Notes: generated by a model not told the origin, from the letters alone. A stretch of DNA of 64,000 nt from WRGT01 sp964450405 (GCA_964450405.1 CAYVCQ010000024.1:1-64000); one strand, 5' to 3'. Shown: positions 1-8,264, counted from the stretch's first letter. Translations and numbers: made by a program.

Positions 1-55
1 ACTCGATTATATGTTAGAGGGCTGTCATCAGACACATAAAAATGCATAGTACCAA

Positions 56-110
56 CCTGTCGAAACAGGGGGGGGTGCAGCCCCCCCCCCCTTGCACGTT
101 CAATTAACTC
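56..110 (+). repeat. Decayed terminal part of the structured intergenic repeat
   Basis: A run of G, a short TGCAG loop and a run of C, followed by TTGCACGTTCAAT, form a strong G/C hairpin. The same tail (G-run, loop, C-run, TTGCA.GTTCAAT) ends the three full structured repeats near 2130, 6452 and 8033 and a partial copy near 2361. Only this terminal hairpin is present here; the upstream hairpins of the full element are missing. The rest of 1-191 is A-rich and shows nothing else recognisable. Confidence 0.6.
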
Positions 111-191
111 TTACCATAAATAAAAAAAACAAAACCCCACCCAAACTAAAAAAACTTGACAATACCTTTTTCCCCCAACAAATTCCCCCTC

Positions 192-800
192 ATGATAGAA
201 ATAAATAAAAACCACATAAGCCCGGTTGCAGCTCTCCTATCCAGAGCATTCCGCAAAGATCCTCTTTTTAATTATTTTTTTCCGGATCACAATACAAGAT
301 CAGTCCTTTCATTCTATACATTCAGTTTTATAGCCGCCCATGCCCATAAAAAAGGTATGGTAGTAGCCACCTCAGGATCTTTTGAGGGAGCCGCAATCTG
401 GCTGCCATCCGAAAAGATTGAACGCGGCATTATTGATCAGGTAAAATTCGGAGCTTTAAAAATGTACCTCAAGCAGGGTAAACCGACAATTGACCGTCAG
501 ATAAGTGCAAGCAATTACATGAAGGAGCTGCATAAAAATCTGCTCAGCACTCCACATGTATACCTTTCCACCATCGGAATTGATTCTGCCTACAGGGGCA
601 AAGGAATGTCTGCATATCTAATGAGACCCGGTTTGGAATGGGCCGACAGGGAAAACATTCCATGCTATCTCGATACACACAACGCCGACAATATAAGAAT
701 ATACCAGAATTATGGTTTTAAAGTTGCATGTGAATCTGTAATACCCGGAACTTCAGTGAGGCACTGGGCCATGATTAGAGAAATTAGAGAAATTAAATAA
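192..800 (+). CDS. GNAT family N-acetyltransferase
   Basis: Probable acetyltransferase of the GNAT fold, which moves an acetyl group from acetyl-CoA to an amine; the substrate cannot be told. The family signature is in the C-terminal half: a beta-4/helix-3 segment with YRGKGMSAYLM, the acetyl-CoA pyrophosphate loop, and near the end a IRIYQNYGFKV segment, the usual helix and beta strand after motif A. At about 202 residues it has normal length. The frame stays open upstream to a TTG at 156, but the ATG at 192 opens a typical GNAT N-terminus (hydrophilic beta strand, then a helix) and is preferred. Neither start has a good Shine-Dalgarno sequence. It is a single gene, convergent with the PilZ-like gene 10 bases downstream. 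Confidence 0.8.
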   Translation: MIEINKNHISPVAALLSRAFRKDPLFNYFFPDHNTRSVLSFYTFSFIAAHAHKKGMVVATSGSFEGAAIWLPSEKIERGIIDQVKFGALKMYLKQGKPTIDRQISASNYMKELHKNLLSTPHVYLSTIGIDSAYRGKGMSAYLMRPGLEWADRENIPCYLDTHNADNIRIYQNYGFKVACESVIPGTSVRHWAMIREIREIK

Positions 801-810
801 TTCACTAAAT

Positions 811-1893
811 TCACTTTCCCAGCGATTCAAGAAACTCATCATAATTCATCTCGCTCAGCGCATCAATTTCATCAATGACAAAGCCTATGGCAATATGTTT
901 ACTCGTATAAGAAATATGTTTCACAGTGGCAAGGATCGATGCGTTTTTCTGACCGGGAAAATTCATATCCAGATAAATTGAACTGTTTTCCTTAAAATAA
1001 CGTATATATTTTTTTTCGCTGAAAACAATTCCAAAACCCTGTTTCGAAAAATTGTTAACAATAAATTTCTCATCCCCTTTAGAGAAAATATTCTCTTTTT
1101 TAAACATCTCATCAATCTTTATAGAATACTTTTTTACCGTATTGTAAGTGATTTCTGGCATTGGAGTTGTACTGTTAATCTGAAGATAACCATATGGCAT
1201 TTTAGTGCGATATAAAAAAGGAACAGAGATTTCAGAGACAAAATTTTTATGTTTTAATGAAATGTCATGCGTATAAATATTTTTTAAATATTCCTGAAAC
1301 ATCTGTTTATTCTTTGAAGTTTCAGGTTTATTAACATCAAAAATATAGAAGGGCATTTTTTCCTTTGAAAAATATTTCATCCTTGAATCAGATGTTCCTT
1401 CATTAATAAAATATAATTTTAAAGATTCAAAGGCTTTCTCCATATCCGAGAAAATCGTATCTTTTATTTTATCAACAATCTGAACCCTCTGTGTTAGAAT
1501 ATTATTAATAATAAAGTCCGATAAAACATTGGTAACGTAAACGATTTTCTTTCCGGAATTGTCATCGATTTGAATTCTATCGTCAGATCTATTTTGACTT
1601 ATAAACTGAAAGTTCTGAGGTATAAAGATAAAGACATCATTTTCCTGTTTTTCAAAAAATTTCATATTAAGATAAATTGTATACGAATTATCTTTAAATT
1701 CAATAACGCAGGAATCCGGAACACTCTTTATCTCGGCAATTCTAAACCCCGCCTGTCCTTCAGTATAACCTAAAAATTTCGCAGGCTTATTTCTATCACC
1801 ATGTCTTAAAAAAAGAGCAGCATTGATAAAAAATTTATTAAAAACCTTTTCAAACTGATTAACATCGGTCAAAGTTCTAATCTGATTAATCAT
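811..1893 (-). CDS. PilZ-like domain protein (DUF1577-type)
   Basis: 360-residue soluble protein without signal peptide. The C-terminal third (about 265-350) has the PilZ-like pattern NFSKQGFG followed by alternating beta strands and a final IAIGFVIDEI strand. The N-terminal part looks like a second degenerate beta domain of the YcgR-N type. The organisation recalls the DUF1577 proteins abundant in Leptospira. PilZ domains bind c-di-GMP through an RxxxR plus D/NxSxxG pair; here the NxSxxG half is visible, but the arginine pair before it is not convincing, so ligand binding is uncertain. An AGGA about 8 bases upstream supports the start. It could be an effector of the c-di-GMP enzymes encoded elsewhere in the window, but no linkage proves that. 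Confidence 0.55.
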   Translation of the reverse strand: MINQIRTLTDVNQFEKVFNKFFINAALFLRHGDRNKPAKFLGYTEGQAGFRIAEIKSVPDSCVIEFKDNSYTIYLNMKFFEKQENDVFIFIPQNFQFISQNRSDDRIQIDDNSGKKIVYVTNVLSDFIINNILTQRVQIVDKIKDTIFSDMEKAFESLKLYFINEGTSDSRMKYFSKEKMPFYIFDVNKPETSKNKQMFQEYLKNIYTHDISLKHKNFVSEISVPFLYRTKMPYGYLQINSTTPMPEITYNTVKKYSIKIDEMFKKENIFSKGDEKFIVNNFSKQGFGIVFSEKKYIRYFKENSSIYLDMNFPGQKNASILATVKHISYTSKHIAIGFVIDEIDALSEMNYDEFLESLGK

Positions 1894-2129
1894 TGTAACA
1901 TCCTGTACTATTTATATGCAGAACCGTGAAACACAAAACCGCCATTAAAGGAGCTGCAGATAAATATCAACCCCACACAATTAAAATGTCAAACTTAAAA
2001 AGAAGAATAATTAAACATTCTATAAAACTTAAAACATCAATTATACAAAATAATCCGGCTTATCAAGGCATCATAAAATAATTAATGATCATTTCAGTAT
2101 AATAAAATAACAGCAAAACAAAAACACCA

Positions 2130-2310
2130 CCCCCACAAAAAGAAAGGCGTACAAGGACGTACGCCGCGTAGCACCGCAGCCGTCCAGGATGGACTCTGCG
2201 GTGCATCACTAAAAGTATAAATCTCATAAAGTAAGAGAATGGCCCTCCGCCTATGGAGGAGCCGCGGGGTTCGCGAAGGGGGATGCGGCTATCCCCCTTG
2301 CATGTTCAAT
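2130..2310 (+). repeat. Structured intergenic repeat, copy A
   Basis: First of three full copies. Hairpin 1 is GGCGTAC (2146-2152) with GTACGCC (2159-2165). Hairpin 2 is GCACCGCAG (2171-2179) with CTGCGGTGC (2196-2204), enclosing GTCCA/TGGAC. A 34-base A/T-rich linker follows, then a CTCC/GGAG hairpin, then a terminal hairpin AAGGGGGAT (2276-2284), loop GCGGCT, ATCCCCCTT (2291-2299). The loop GCGGCT is the complement of AGCCGC at 2260-2265, so a pseudoknot or kissing interaction is possible. From hairpin 1 to the tail it spans 165 bases, the same as copies B and C. The neighbouring gap 1894-2129 is A/T-rich with nothing else recognisable. Confidence 0.85.
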
Positions 2311-2360
2311 ATACAACTACTACAAATAAAAAAAAATACAAAAAACTCAAGAAACAAATA

Positions 2361-2416
2361 CTGAGTCTCTCGAAGTAGGGGGTGCGGCTACCCCCCTTGC
2401 AAGTTCAATATACAAT
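2361..2416 (+). repeat. Partial structured repeat (terminal hairpin only)
   Basis: GGGGGT, loop GCGGCT and ACCCCC followed by TTGCAAGTTCAATATACAA repeat the last part of copy A, which lies just upstream. The upstream hairpins and the AGCCGC partner of the loop are missing, so this copy could not form the proposed pseudoknot. It abuts the 3' end of a small open frame on the minus strand. Confidence 0.65.
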
Positions 2417-2536
2417 TCATTCCTTACTGCTGTAGAGGAAATATGATGTAATACCATCTGCAGATAGTACGATGGTCACCATCGAAACTATAAAAATAGT
2501 AACCACGACCAGGATGGATTTGTTCTTAAGTTTAAT
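2417..2536 (-). pseudogene. Small hydrophobic frame, likely 5' remnant of a membrane sensor gene
   Basis: On the minus strand GAGGAGG lies 8 bases before an ATT codon that opens a 39-codon frame ending in TGA. The translation begins IKLKNKSILVVV, continues as one hydrophobic stretch of about 20 residues and ends in a polar tail (YSSKE). A strong ribosome binding site with a basic start and one transmembrane segment looks like the N-terminus of a chemoreceptor or sensor. The start codon would be ATT, and the frame stops exactly where the partial structured repeat begins, so a gene truncated by the repeat with a mutated start fits best. A genuine small membrane protein is the alternative. Between 2537 and 2750 only A/T-rich sequence is seen. 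Confidence 0.35.
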
Positions 2537-2750
2537 CTTAAAACCTCCTCACCTGTTGCTTACAATTATTAATCTGCCGCTTATGGGAATTCTGAAAGAA
2601 TACCGGTAAATTATTATCTGAAGATTAATAATATTTTAAGATAAAAACAAAAAAATTATACAAATGAAAACAAAAATTATATATCTTTAAAACTGACGGA
2701 TTTTCTTTAAAAATTTAGCATTAAACCGGTTCTGTAAATGGAGAGTTGCT

Positions 2751-3485
2751 ATGAAGATTATGTTTATATTGATAACTTTGTTTTTCGGAGTCAGCCTTTT
2801 TGCGGCAGATAAAACAGTTATTGCGGTAGCCGACCCCTGGCCGCCATATATAGATTTCAAATCCCCGAAAGGGGGATTCTGCATGGAAATTGTAAAAGCC
2901 GCATATAAAACTCAAGGGTATCAGGTTGAAATACAAAATGTTCCATGGGTACGGGCGGTTAAAATGGTTACCGCAGGGGAAGCAGACATTATTCCAAACA
3001 AGTGGTTCAGTGCAGAAGAAACAAAATCATTCCTGTTCAGCAATGATTATGCATCATGCGAAGTTAAAGTCGTTAAGAAAAAAGGTGATAAATTTGAATA
3101 TAATGGTATTAAAAGCCTTACCGGTAAAAAGATTGGAGTTATAAGAGGTTCAAATTACGGCGATGAATTTAATAATTCAAAAGACCTGGAAAAATTTGAA
3201 TTAACAAGTATGGTTCAAAATGTTAAATTGATAATCGCGGGCCGTATTGATTTTACACTCGAAGATGAAATAGGATTAATAGAAACCCTTAAACGCGAGG
3301 AACCGTCATATTTAAATCAGATAGAATTTGCAAAAAATTCATTTTCTAAAAATAAACTATACGTTGCAGCGGGATTAAACAATCCGAAAGCTAAAGAACT
3401 CATAGATGTATTTAATAAAGGATTATCAGAGATAAAAAATAACGGCACCTACAGCAGAATCCGTCAAAGATACGTATTAAAATAA
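2751..3485 (+). CDS. Periplasmic solute-binding protein, family 3
   Basis: Extracellular solute-binding protein of the SBP_bac_3 fold, used for amino-acid-like ligands or as a sensor input. A signal peptide covers about residues 1-18 with cleavage after FA or FAA. The mature part begins with a typical first strand and ligand loop (VADPWPPYIDF), then GFCMEIVKAA, then GKKIGVIRGSNYG at the start of lobe 2. The length of 244 residues is normal. GGAGAG about 6 bases upstream supports the ATG. No permease or ATPase gene lies nearby, so it is an orphan binding protein. Many such orphans have W/P-rich ligand loops and unknown ligands, so the transport role is inferred from the fold only. Confidence 0.85.
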   Translation: MKIMFILITLFFGVSLFAADKTVIAVADPWPPYIDFKSPKGGFCMEIVKAAYKTQGYQVEIQNVPWVRAVKMVTAGEADIIPNKWFSAEETKSFLFSNDYASCEVKVVKKKGDKFEYNGIKSLTGKKIGVIRGSNYGDEFNNSKDLEKFELTSMVQNVKLIIAGRIDFTLEDEIGLIETLKREEPSYLNQIEFAKNSFSKNKLYVAAGLNNPKAKELIDVFNKGLSEIKNNGTYSRIRQRYVLK

Positions 3486-3712
3486 TTTTTTTGTTCTCTA
3501 AAGTTTTTCTTGTCATTTTATTCAATTAATTTCCACTATCAATTGAAACATTCATTTAAAATGTTTTCATCTGCTTTTACCTTAAAATCAGGAATCCGAG
3601 ATAGAGATTATAATCTATCATTTCCAGTTTTCATAGGTTTACAACAAACAGAAACTGAATGAAACATTTGATCTCAAAAAAAAATTCTTAATCCAATGCA
3701 ATGGAGTATTAC

Positions 3713-4591
3713 ATGTACAAATTAATTACTATTATAACTGTATTGGTTATTACCATATCGCTTTCACAATACACTCCGTATGCCGCCTTAAAAGATTTCA
3801 AAGATAATGTCGAAAAAGATGAAAAGAGCTCATCCGGTAAGAGCTCATCATATAAATCTTCAAAAAGTAATAACACAAGCGACACCGAAGTGAGTGAATG
3901 TGTAGGCAACTTCTATGCCTTGTGGTTTTTCGCAAACCTGAATGTCCGATACCTTGATTATCCATATATGAAAAATGACTACGATAATAATTTTGTTATA
4001 TTCTCCCCGGAATTCCTTGATGATGATTATGTGAAAGCAGACAGACGCGATACAAAAGGTCAGTTAAAGCCTGAGTTTTCAGATATAGCTAAAAAACAGG
4101 AGTTCTACGATTCCGGCAGCTTCTTTTATTTAAAACCTGAAGCTGGTGCATTATACGCGTTCAGCAATGGATATGGTTACTATGCTTCTCTTACCGGAAA
4201 ATTTTATAAAATTATCGGTCCCGAATTAGAGATGCGGAGATTAGATGACGGATCGGATCATCTTAACTACTACGCTGCAGGAATAAATATTTCTCTTCTC
4301 CAGTACGGCGGATTTCTTTTAGATATGCACTTCCAGGCGGCTTATATGCGCGGCATACTGGACCGTAACGGTTCAGCGGCAGGTGTTGTCATGACTCTTT
4401 ATCCGGTTAAACCTATAACTCTCACAGTAAAGGCCGGCACACAGGCATTTGGTAAAGTTAATTTCTTCGATGGGGAAGTTAAGATAGGGGTTATGTTGCA
4501 GCGTGTTGAGCTTTCAACCGGCTGCAGATACATTGCTTCAAAAAGTTCCAGCATCACAAGCATTATGTTTGGCGTGACAATGCACCTTTAG
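3713..4591 (+). CDS. Exported protein, probable outer-membrane beta barrel
   Basis: I do not recognise a family. The protein has about 292 residues with an N-terminal signal peptide (MYKLITIITVLVITISLS). A low-complexity K/S-rich stretch (about residues 30-55) follows. The C-terminal two thirds consist of alternating polar and hydrophobic strands rich in Y and G (for example YAFSNGYGYYASLTGKFY), ending in a hydrophobic strand (MFGVTMHL), as outer-membrane barrels do. ATG at 3713 is chosen over ATG at 3701 because GGAG lies 6 bases before it and it directly opens the signal peptide. It is a single gene, and 3486-3712 upstream shows nothing recognisable. Confidence 0.55.
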   Translation: MYKLITIITVLVITISLSQYTPYAALKDFKDNVEKDEKSSSGKSSSYKSSKSNNTSDTEVSECVGNFYALWFFANLNVRYLDYPYMKNDYDNNFVIFSPEFLDDDYVKADRRDTKGQLKPEFSDIAKKQEFYDSGSFFYLKPEAGALYAFSNGYGYYASLTGKFYKIIGPELEMRRLDDGSDHLNYYAAGINISLLQYGGFLLDMHFQAAYMRGILDRNGSAAGVVMTLYPVKPITLTVKAGTQAFGKVNFFDGEVKIGVMLQRVELSTGCRYIASKSSSITSIMFGVTMHL

Positions 4592-4669
4592 AATGGATAT
4601 CAAATAACGGTAGCAAATTATTTTTATTGGAGGATATTTTTTTGTGAGTTAATATTTAACTTCAATTTT

Positions 4670-4809
4670 GTCATTCCGGTTTCACAGCTTCAGTTTTTGC
4701 GAATACCGGAATCTCATACCGCGATTTCAGGTACAGAACACTCATTCATTATAATAAAATAAAGCCTATGAGATTCCGGCATTCCGCTTTAGCTCCAGTC
4801 GGAATGACA
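4670..4809 (+). mobile_element. Palindromic MITE-like repeat, copy 1 (long inner loop)
   Basis: Outer inverted repeat GTCATTCCGG ... CGGAATGAC encloses a second inverted repeat, TACCGGAATCTC ... GAGATTCCGGCA. This is the same arrangement as the five other copies in the window (near 11291, 34165, 52214, 57292 and 63497). This copy is about 35 bases longer than the 104-base core because of extra sequence between the inner arms. It carries no coding frame. It sits between the exported protein gene and the MFS gene; 4592-4669 and 4810-4947 show nothing else. Confidence 0.8.
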
Positions 4810-4947
4810 GTGAGGTTTATACCCCCAAAAATAGTTCGCTACCTCAAGTAACAAGTAGCATTGTATAAAAATAATTCCTTGACACCCCATAACCTAAAAA
4901 ACGAAAATCATTCTCATCATACTCCCGGAGAAACAACTTACACCAGA

Positions 4948-6252
4948 ATGAAAACAGCTTCACAGATTAAATACTCCCGTATACAGCTGGTAATTATCAT
5001 ATTCATTGATATGATGGCATTTACTGTTATACTACCCGTAATGCCCGACCTGATGCATTATTATTCCACGCGATTCGGATTTCTAACATCTATCGGCTCG
5101 TTCATGAATGTTGCAGATTCTGTCAGAGCTTCAAGAGAGGTTATTCTCGGCGGATTCATGATTTCACTCTGGGCATTTGTTCAGTTCTTTTCAATGCCGT
5201 TATGGGGCCGCATTTCAGACCGCACCGGAAGAAAGAGAATACTTATTTTCACAGCATCAGGGCAGATTGCAGCAAACCTTATCTGGACCTTCGCGGTGTC
5301 TCTACCTGTTTTTCTGGTATACCGTATAATCGGCGGTATGATGAGCGGAAACATCAGTGTTGCTTACGCCGCAATGGCTGACCTCACTTCAAAAAAAGAG
5401 AGAACAAAATATATGGGGCTTCTCGGCGCAGCCGGAGGCATCGGGATGATCGCCGGTCCAGTGGTTGGAGGCTCGTTAACTCACCCTGCAATTATTAAAC
5501 TTCTTGCACATAATGCATACCTTCATCCTTTTTCAGCATGCGCAATGTTAAGTGCTGTGCTCTTCACCCTTAACACAATTCTTATGCTATGGTTCAAAGA
5601 GACACTTCCGGGGCACGGGGATATCAGTTCCAATGAAAACATCCCCCCCGATCTTCCATTGATACATATCAGCTTCAAGCCCGATTTCCATCTGCCGGGA
5701 TTTGTTCGTCTTGCAATACTTAATTTTTTCTTCTGTTTTTCACTTGCGGGTATTGAACTGATACTCCCCTATTTTCTGAAACTAAGATTAGGATCCTCAG
5801 CGGCGGTAATCGGATTGTTTTTTCTGCTAATCGGCATAACAATGGCCTTCGGTCAGAGCACGCTTATCCCTTTTCTGGTGAAGAAAATCTCAGAAAAAAA
5901 GGTAGCTCTTCTGGGATTTGCACTTATTCCTCTCCCGCTTCTAGCAACGGGATTTTTAGTTCATACCTACGCCTGGACAATTGTAAATATTCTCCCAATT
6001 GTAATCGGAATATCAGTAATCGGGCCGTCACTATCAGGGATGGTTTCACGCCTCGCCCCGTCTTCTAAACAGGGATATATACTCGGCCTGTTTAATTCAT
6101 ACGGTTCGCTTGCCTACACCGTAGGCCCGGTAATGACATCATTCTTCTACGGAGCCGGCGGAGTATATGTCGCCTGCTCCTTCATATCATTCATGTCAAT
6201 AACCGCATTCATAATACTATCCCGCCTAAAAGAAACCGGGATAAAAGAATAA
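4948..6252 (+). CDS. MFS transporter, TetA-like drug/metabolite exporter
   Basis: Major facilitator with about 12 hydrophobic segments over 434 residues, probably a proton-driven exporter in the inner membrane. The first helix (VIIIFIDMMAFTVILPVMP) has the TetA-like D..G/A.....PV.P pattern. Between helices 2 and 3 is the motif-A sequence GRISDRTGRKR. The IGGMMSGNISVAYAAMADLT segment corresponds to the central helices of the TetA/MdtG group. An extra polar stretch of about 30 residues follows helix 1. The frame extends upstream to a TTG at 4861, but those 29 residues are polar and atypical, so ATG 4948 is preferred; its Shine-Dalgarno is weak. The substrate is unknown, and no regulator gene is adjacent. 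Confidence 0.85.
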   Translation: MKTASQIKYSRIQLVIIIFIDMMAFTVILPVMPDLMHYYSTRFGFLTSIGSFMNVADSVRASREVILGGFMISLWAFVQFFSMPLWGRISDRTGRKRILIFTASGQIAANLIWTFAVSLPVFLVYRIIGGMMSGNISVAYAAMADLTSKKERTKYMGLLGAAGGIGMIAGPVVGGSLTHPAIIKLLAHNAYLHPFSACAMLSAVLFTLNTILMLWFKETLPGHGDISSNENIPPDLPLIHISFKPDFHLPGFVRLAILNFFFCFSLAGIELILPYFLKLRLGSSAAVIGLFFLLIGITMAFGQSTLIPFLVKKISEKKVALLGFALIPLPLLATGFLVHTYAWTIVNILPIVIGISVIGPSLSGMVSRLAPSSKQGYILGLFNSYGSLAYTVGPVMTSFFYGAGGVYVACSFISFMSITAFIILSRLKETGIKE

Positions 6253-6257
6253 AACTT

Positions 6258-6385
6258 TTCTCCCCGCCCCGCCCCCTCAGGCCGCCGGCCAGCTCCCCCA
6301 TTAATGGGAGGAGCAGTGAACACAACTTTAATTTTAAAAGTAAATCATCCATCAAAGCCCCCGCACCCCCATAGGGGGCAAGGCA
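6258..6385 (+). repeat. C/G-rich inverted repeat region
   Basis: C-rich segments (CCCCGCCCCGCCCCCTCAG, CTCCCCCATTAATGGGAGGAG, GCACCCCCATAGGGGGCAAGG) form short hairpins. The wording resembles the C-rich repeats near 22406, 30729 and 32896. No coding frame is seen. This fills the first part of the gap before the SPFH gene; 6386-6451 shows nothing. Confidence 0.5.
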
Positions 6386-6451
6386 ATATAGATAAAAAAC
6401 AATTTAAATAAATAAAAGAAACAACTATAATCCGGTAATTCCCTACATCAA

Positions 6452-6632
6452 AAACCACAACAAAAAAGGCGTACAAGGACGTACGCCGCGTAGCACCTCA
6501 GCCGTCCAGGATGGACTCTGAGGTGCATCACTAAAAATCAACTTTTACATTAAGTAAACAATGGCCCTCCGCCTCTGGAGGAGCCGCGGGGATCGCGAAG
6601 GGGGGTGCGGCTACCCCCCTTGCACGTTAAGT
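6452..6632 (+). repeat. Structured intergenic repeat, copy B
   Basis: Full copy starting with ACCACAACA. Hairpin 1 is GGCGTAC/GTACGCC from 6468. Hairpin 2 is GCACCTCAG paired with CTGAGGTGC; copy A has GCACCGCAG with CTGCGGTGC, a compensatory pair change. The terminal hairpin is AAGGGGGGT (6598-6606), loop GCGGCT, ACCCCCCTT (6613-6621); copy A has A-T where this has G-C, a second compensatory change. AGCCGC at 6582-6587 can pair with the loop. The linker is again 34 bases. It lies 174 bases upstream of the SPFH gene on the same strand; 6633-6806 is A/T-rich leader. Confidence 0.88.
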
Positions 6633-6806
6633 ATAGAATTACTAAATTATATAAAAAACACAGTTAGTAAAAAACCTCATAAAATTCCACCAACCTCTTG
6701 ATTAACACCGGAACATTCCATATTATAAAAACACATAAGTACCATCAGAACAACATCAATTTTAAAAATAAATCTGATAATTTAAAATAAATTCAGGAGC
6801 GATATT

Positions 6807-8003
6807 ATGCCAGGTGAACAGTACCAGACAACTGATTATTTAAACAAAAGAAAAAAACTGAAAGGGATCATTTTTGAAACTGCTCTCCCTAATGAATATC
6901 TTGTCAGGATAGGAACAAAGGATATCAAACCTGTTATAGGTGGTAAAAAACTCCGCCTGTTTAGAAAATATATCCGCATACCTGCGAATGTGCAGACACT
7001 CTATTTCTCCACAGACAACGCAAATGTTGACTACCAGGGGATAGGACTGGATGGTTATGCCAGCTGGAGAATTGATCCCGCAAACCCTGTACTTGCCATC
7101 CGGACACTGGATTTCTTTGATGAAAACGATCCCATGGCACGGACAAACAACGAACTACGCACCATCTGTATAGAAGCTGTCCGGCATGTAATCAGTAATA
7201 TGACAATCGATGAAGCCCTGAAGAATAAGGAGGAGATTGCAGACAATCTGAAAGACCAGCTTAAAGAGATAGAATCAAAGTGGGGTCTTGTATTCGATCA
7301 GGTTGGTATTGAAAAAGTACGTATAATGTCAAACAAACTCTTCGAAGAGATGCAGTCGCAGTTCAGAGACCGTCTGCGTCTGGACTCCGCCCGCACACGG
7401 ATAAACACAGACATGGAGATCACAAACGAAGAAAACAGCATGCGCGAGATAACAAGACTCAAAGCACTCGATACTGATAAAAAAGTAAATCTGATCGAAA
7501 TAGACAATAAAAACCGTGTAAGAGAGGCGGAACTTATCGAGCAGCAGAACATCTCTCTGAAGGAAAGAGAGATAAACGAAGACGAATACCGCAAGGAAAC
7601 GGCGTTCAAAATGGAACAGGAGGAGAAAAATTTTGAACTTTCACTCCTTTCAAAAACAAAGGAGACAAAACTTCAGGATGCAGAATCCGCACTCCTCACA
7701 GCTAGAAAAAAAGCCGAAGAGCTTGAAAACGAAATATCAAAAAGCAAACTTGAAATCGAAAAAATAAGAAGAGAAATACAACAGATTTACAGTTCCGATA
7801 AACTGATCAGCAGCTTTATAGAAACACTCCCTCAGATATATGAATCAATTCATATTGATAATTATTCAGTAATGGAGGGTGGACAGGGCACCGGAGTTTC
7901 ACCAGTAACACGAATATTAAACGAACTGATATTCGCCCTCAAAAGCAGCGATCTAAAATGGGTACTCGAAAAGAAAATCGAAAAACCGGCTGGAGATGAA
8001 TAA
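6807..8003 (+). CDS. SPFH/band 7 (flotillin-like) protein
   Basis: 398-residue protein of the SPFH superfamily, which builds oligomeric scaffolds, usually on membranes. About residues 20-190 form the band 7 fold (GIIFETALPNEYLVRIG at its start, IPANVQTLYFSTDNANV, then the long helix after SNMTIDEALKNKEEIADN). Residues about 190-345 are a long charged coiled coil rich in E, K, R and A, and a short globular tail follows. No signal peptide or transmembrane helix is visible, so membrane attachment would need a partner or acylation. AGGAGCG 7 bases before ATG supports the start. No NfeD-like or other usual partner is adjacent. It is the only gene between structured repeats B and C, which lie in the same orientation. 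Client and process are unknown. Confidence 0.8.
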   Translation: MPGEQYQTTDYLNKRKKLKGIIFETALPNEYLVRIGTKDIKPVIGGKKLRLFRKYIRIPANVQTLYFSTDNANVDYQGIGLDGYASWRIDPANPVLAIRTLDFFDENDPMARTNNELRTICIEAVRHVISNMTIDEALKNKEEIADNLKDQLKEIESKWGLVFDQVGIEKVRIMSNKLFEEMQSQFRDRLRLDSARTRINTDMEITNEENSMREITRLKALDTDKKVNLIEIDNKNRVREAELIEQQNISLKEREINEDEYRKETAFKMEQEEKNFELSLLSKTKETKLQDAESALLTARKKAEELENEISKSKLEIEKIRREIQQIYSSDKLISSFIETLPQIYESIHIDNYSVMEGGQGTGVSPVTRILNELIFALKSSDLKWVLEKKIEKPAGDE

Positions 8004-8032
8004 AAACAAAAAGTTATTTAAACAAAATTCCA

Positions 8033-8213
8033 AAACCACAACAGGAAAGGCGTACAAGGACGTACGCCGCCTAGCACCTCAGCCGTCCAGGATGGACTCT
8101 GAGGTGCATCACTAAAAGTCAACTTTTACATTAAGTAAACAATGGCCCTCCGCCATCGGAGGAGCCGCGGGGATCGCGAAGGGGGGTGCGGCTACCCCCC
8201 TTGCACGTTCAAT
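8033..8213 (+). repeat. Structured intergenic repeat, copy C
   Basis: Full copy beginning AAAACCACAACA. Hairpin 1 starts at 8049, hairpin 2 has GCACCTCAG/CTGAGGTGC, and the linker is 34 bases. The third hairpin has CCTCCG closed by CGGAGG, where copies A and B have a G-T wobble, so this is a wobble-to-Watson-Crick change. The terminal hairpin is AAGGGGGGT (8179-8187), loop GCGGCT, ACCCCCCTT (8194-8202), with AGCCGC at 8163-8168 complementary to the loop. It begins 30 bases after the SPFH stop codon and is followed by the convergent START-like gene. Confidence 0.88.
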
Positions 8214-8264
8214 AAACAATCACTATAATATATAAAAAATAAAAAACCTAAACCATCCGGACAC

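Noticed and set aside
56..110. The G-run/C-run hairpin could be taken as a terminator
   Set aside because: No U-tract follows and the same sequence is the tail of a repeat family, so it is annotated as a repeat.
6561..6632. A short frame in the structured repeats (all three copies read ATG GCC CTC CGC...) encoding a conserved-looking peptide
   Set aside because: No Shine-Dalgarno precedes it. The conservation is explained by the hairpins, and the frames end at different lengths in the three copies. The two synonymous changes also keep the stem paired.
2130..8213. A CRISPR array or integron attC explanation for the structured repeats
   Set aside because: Copies are kilobases apart, are 165 bases long and have no regular spacers. 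The integron core sites are absent and no integrase gene is present.
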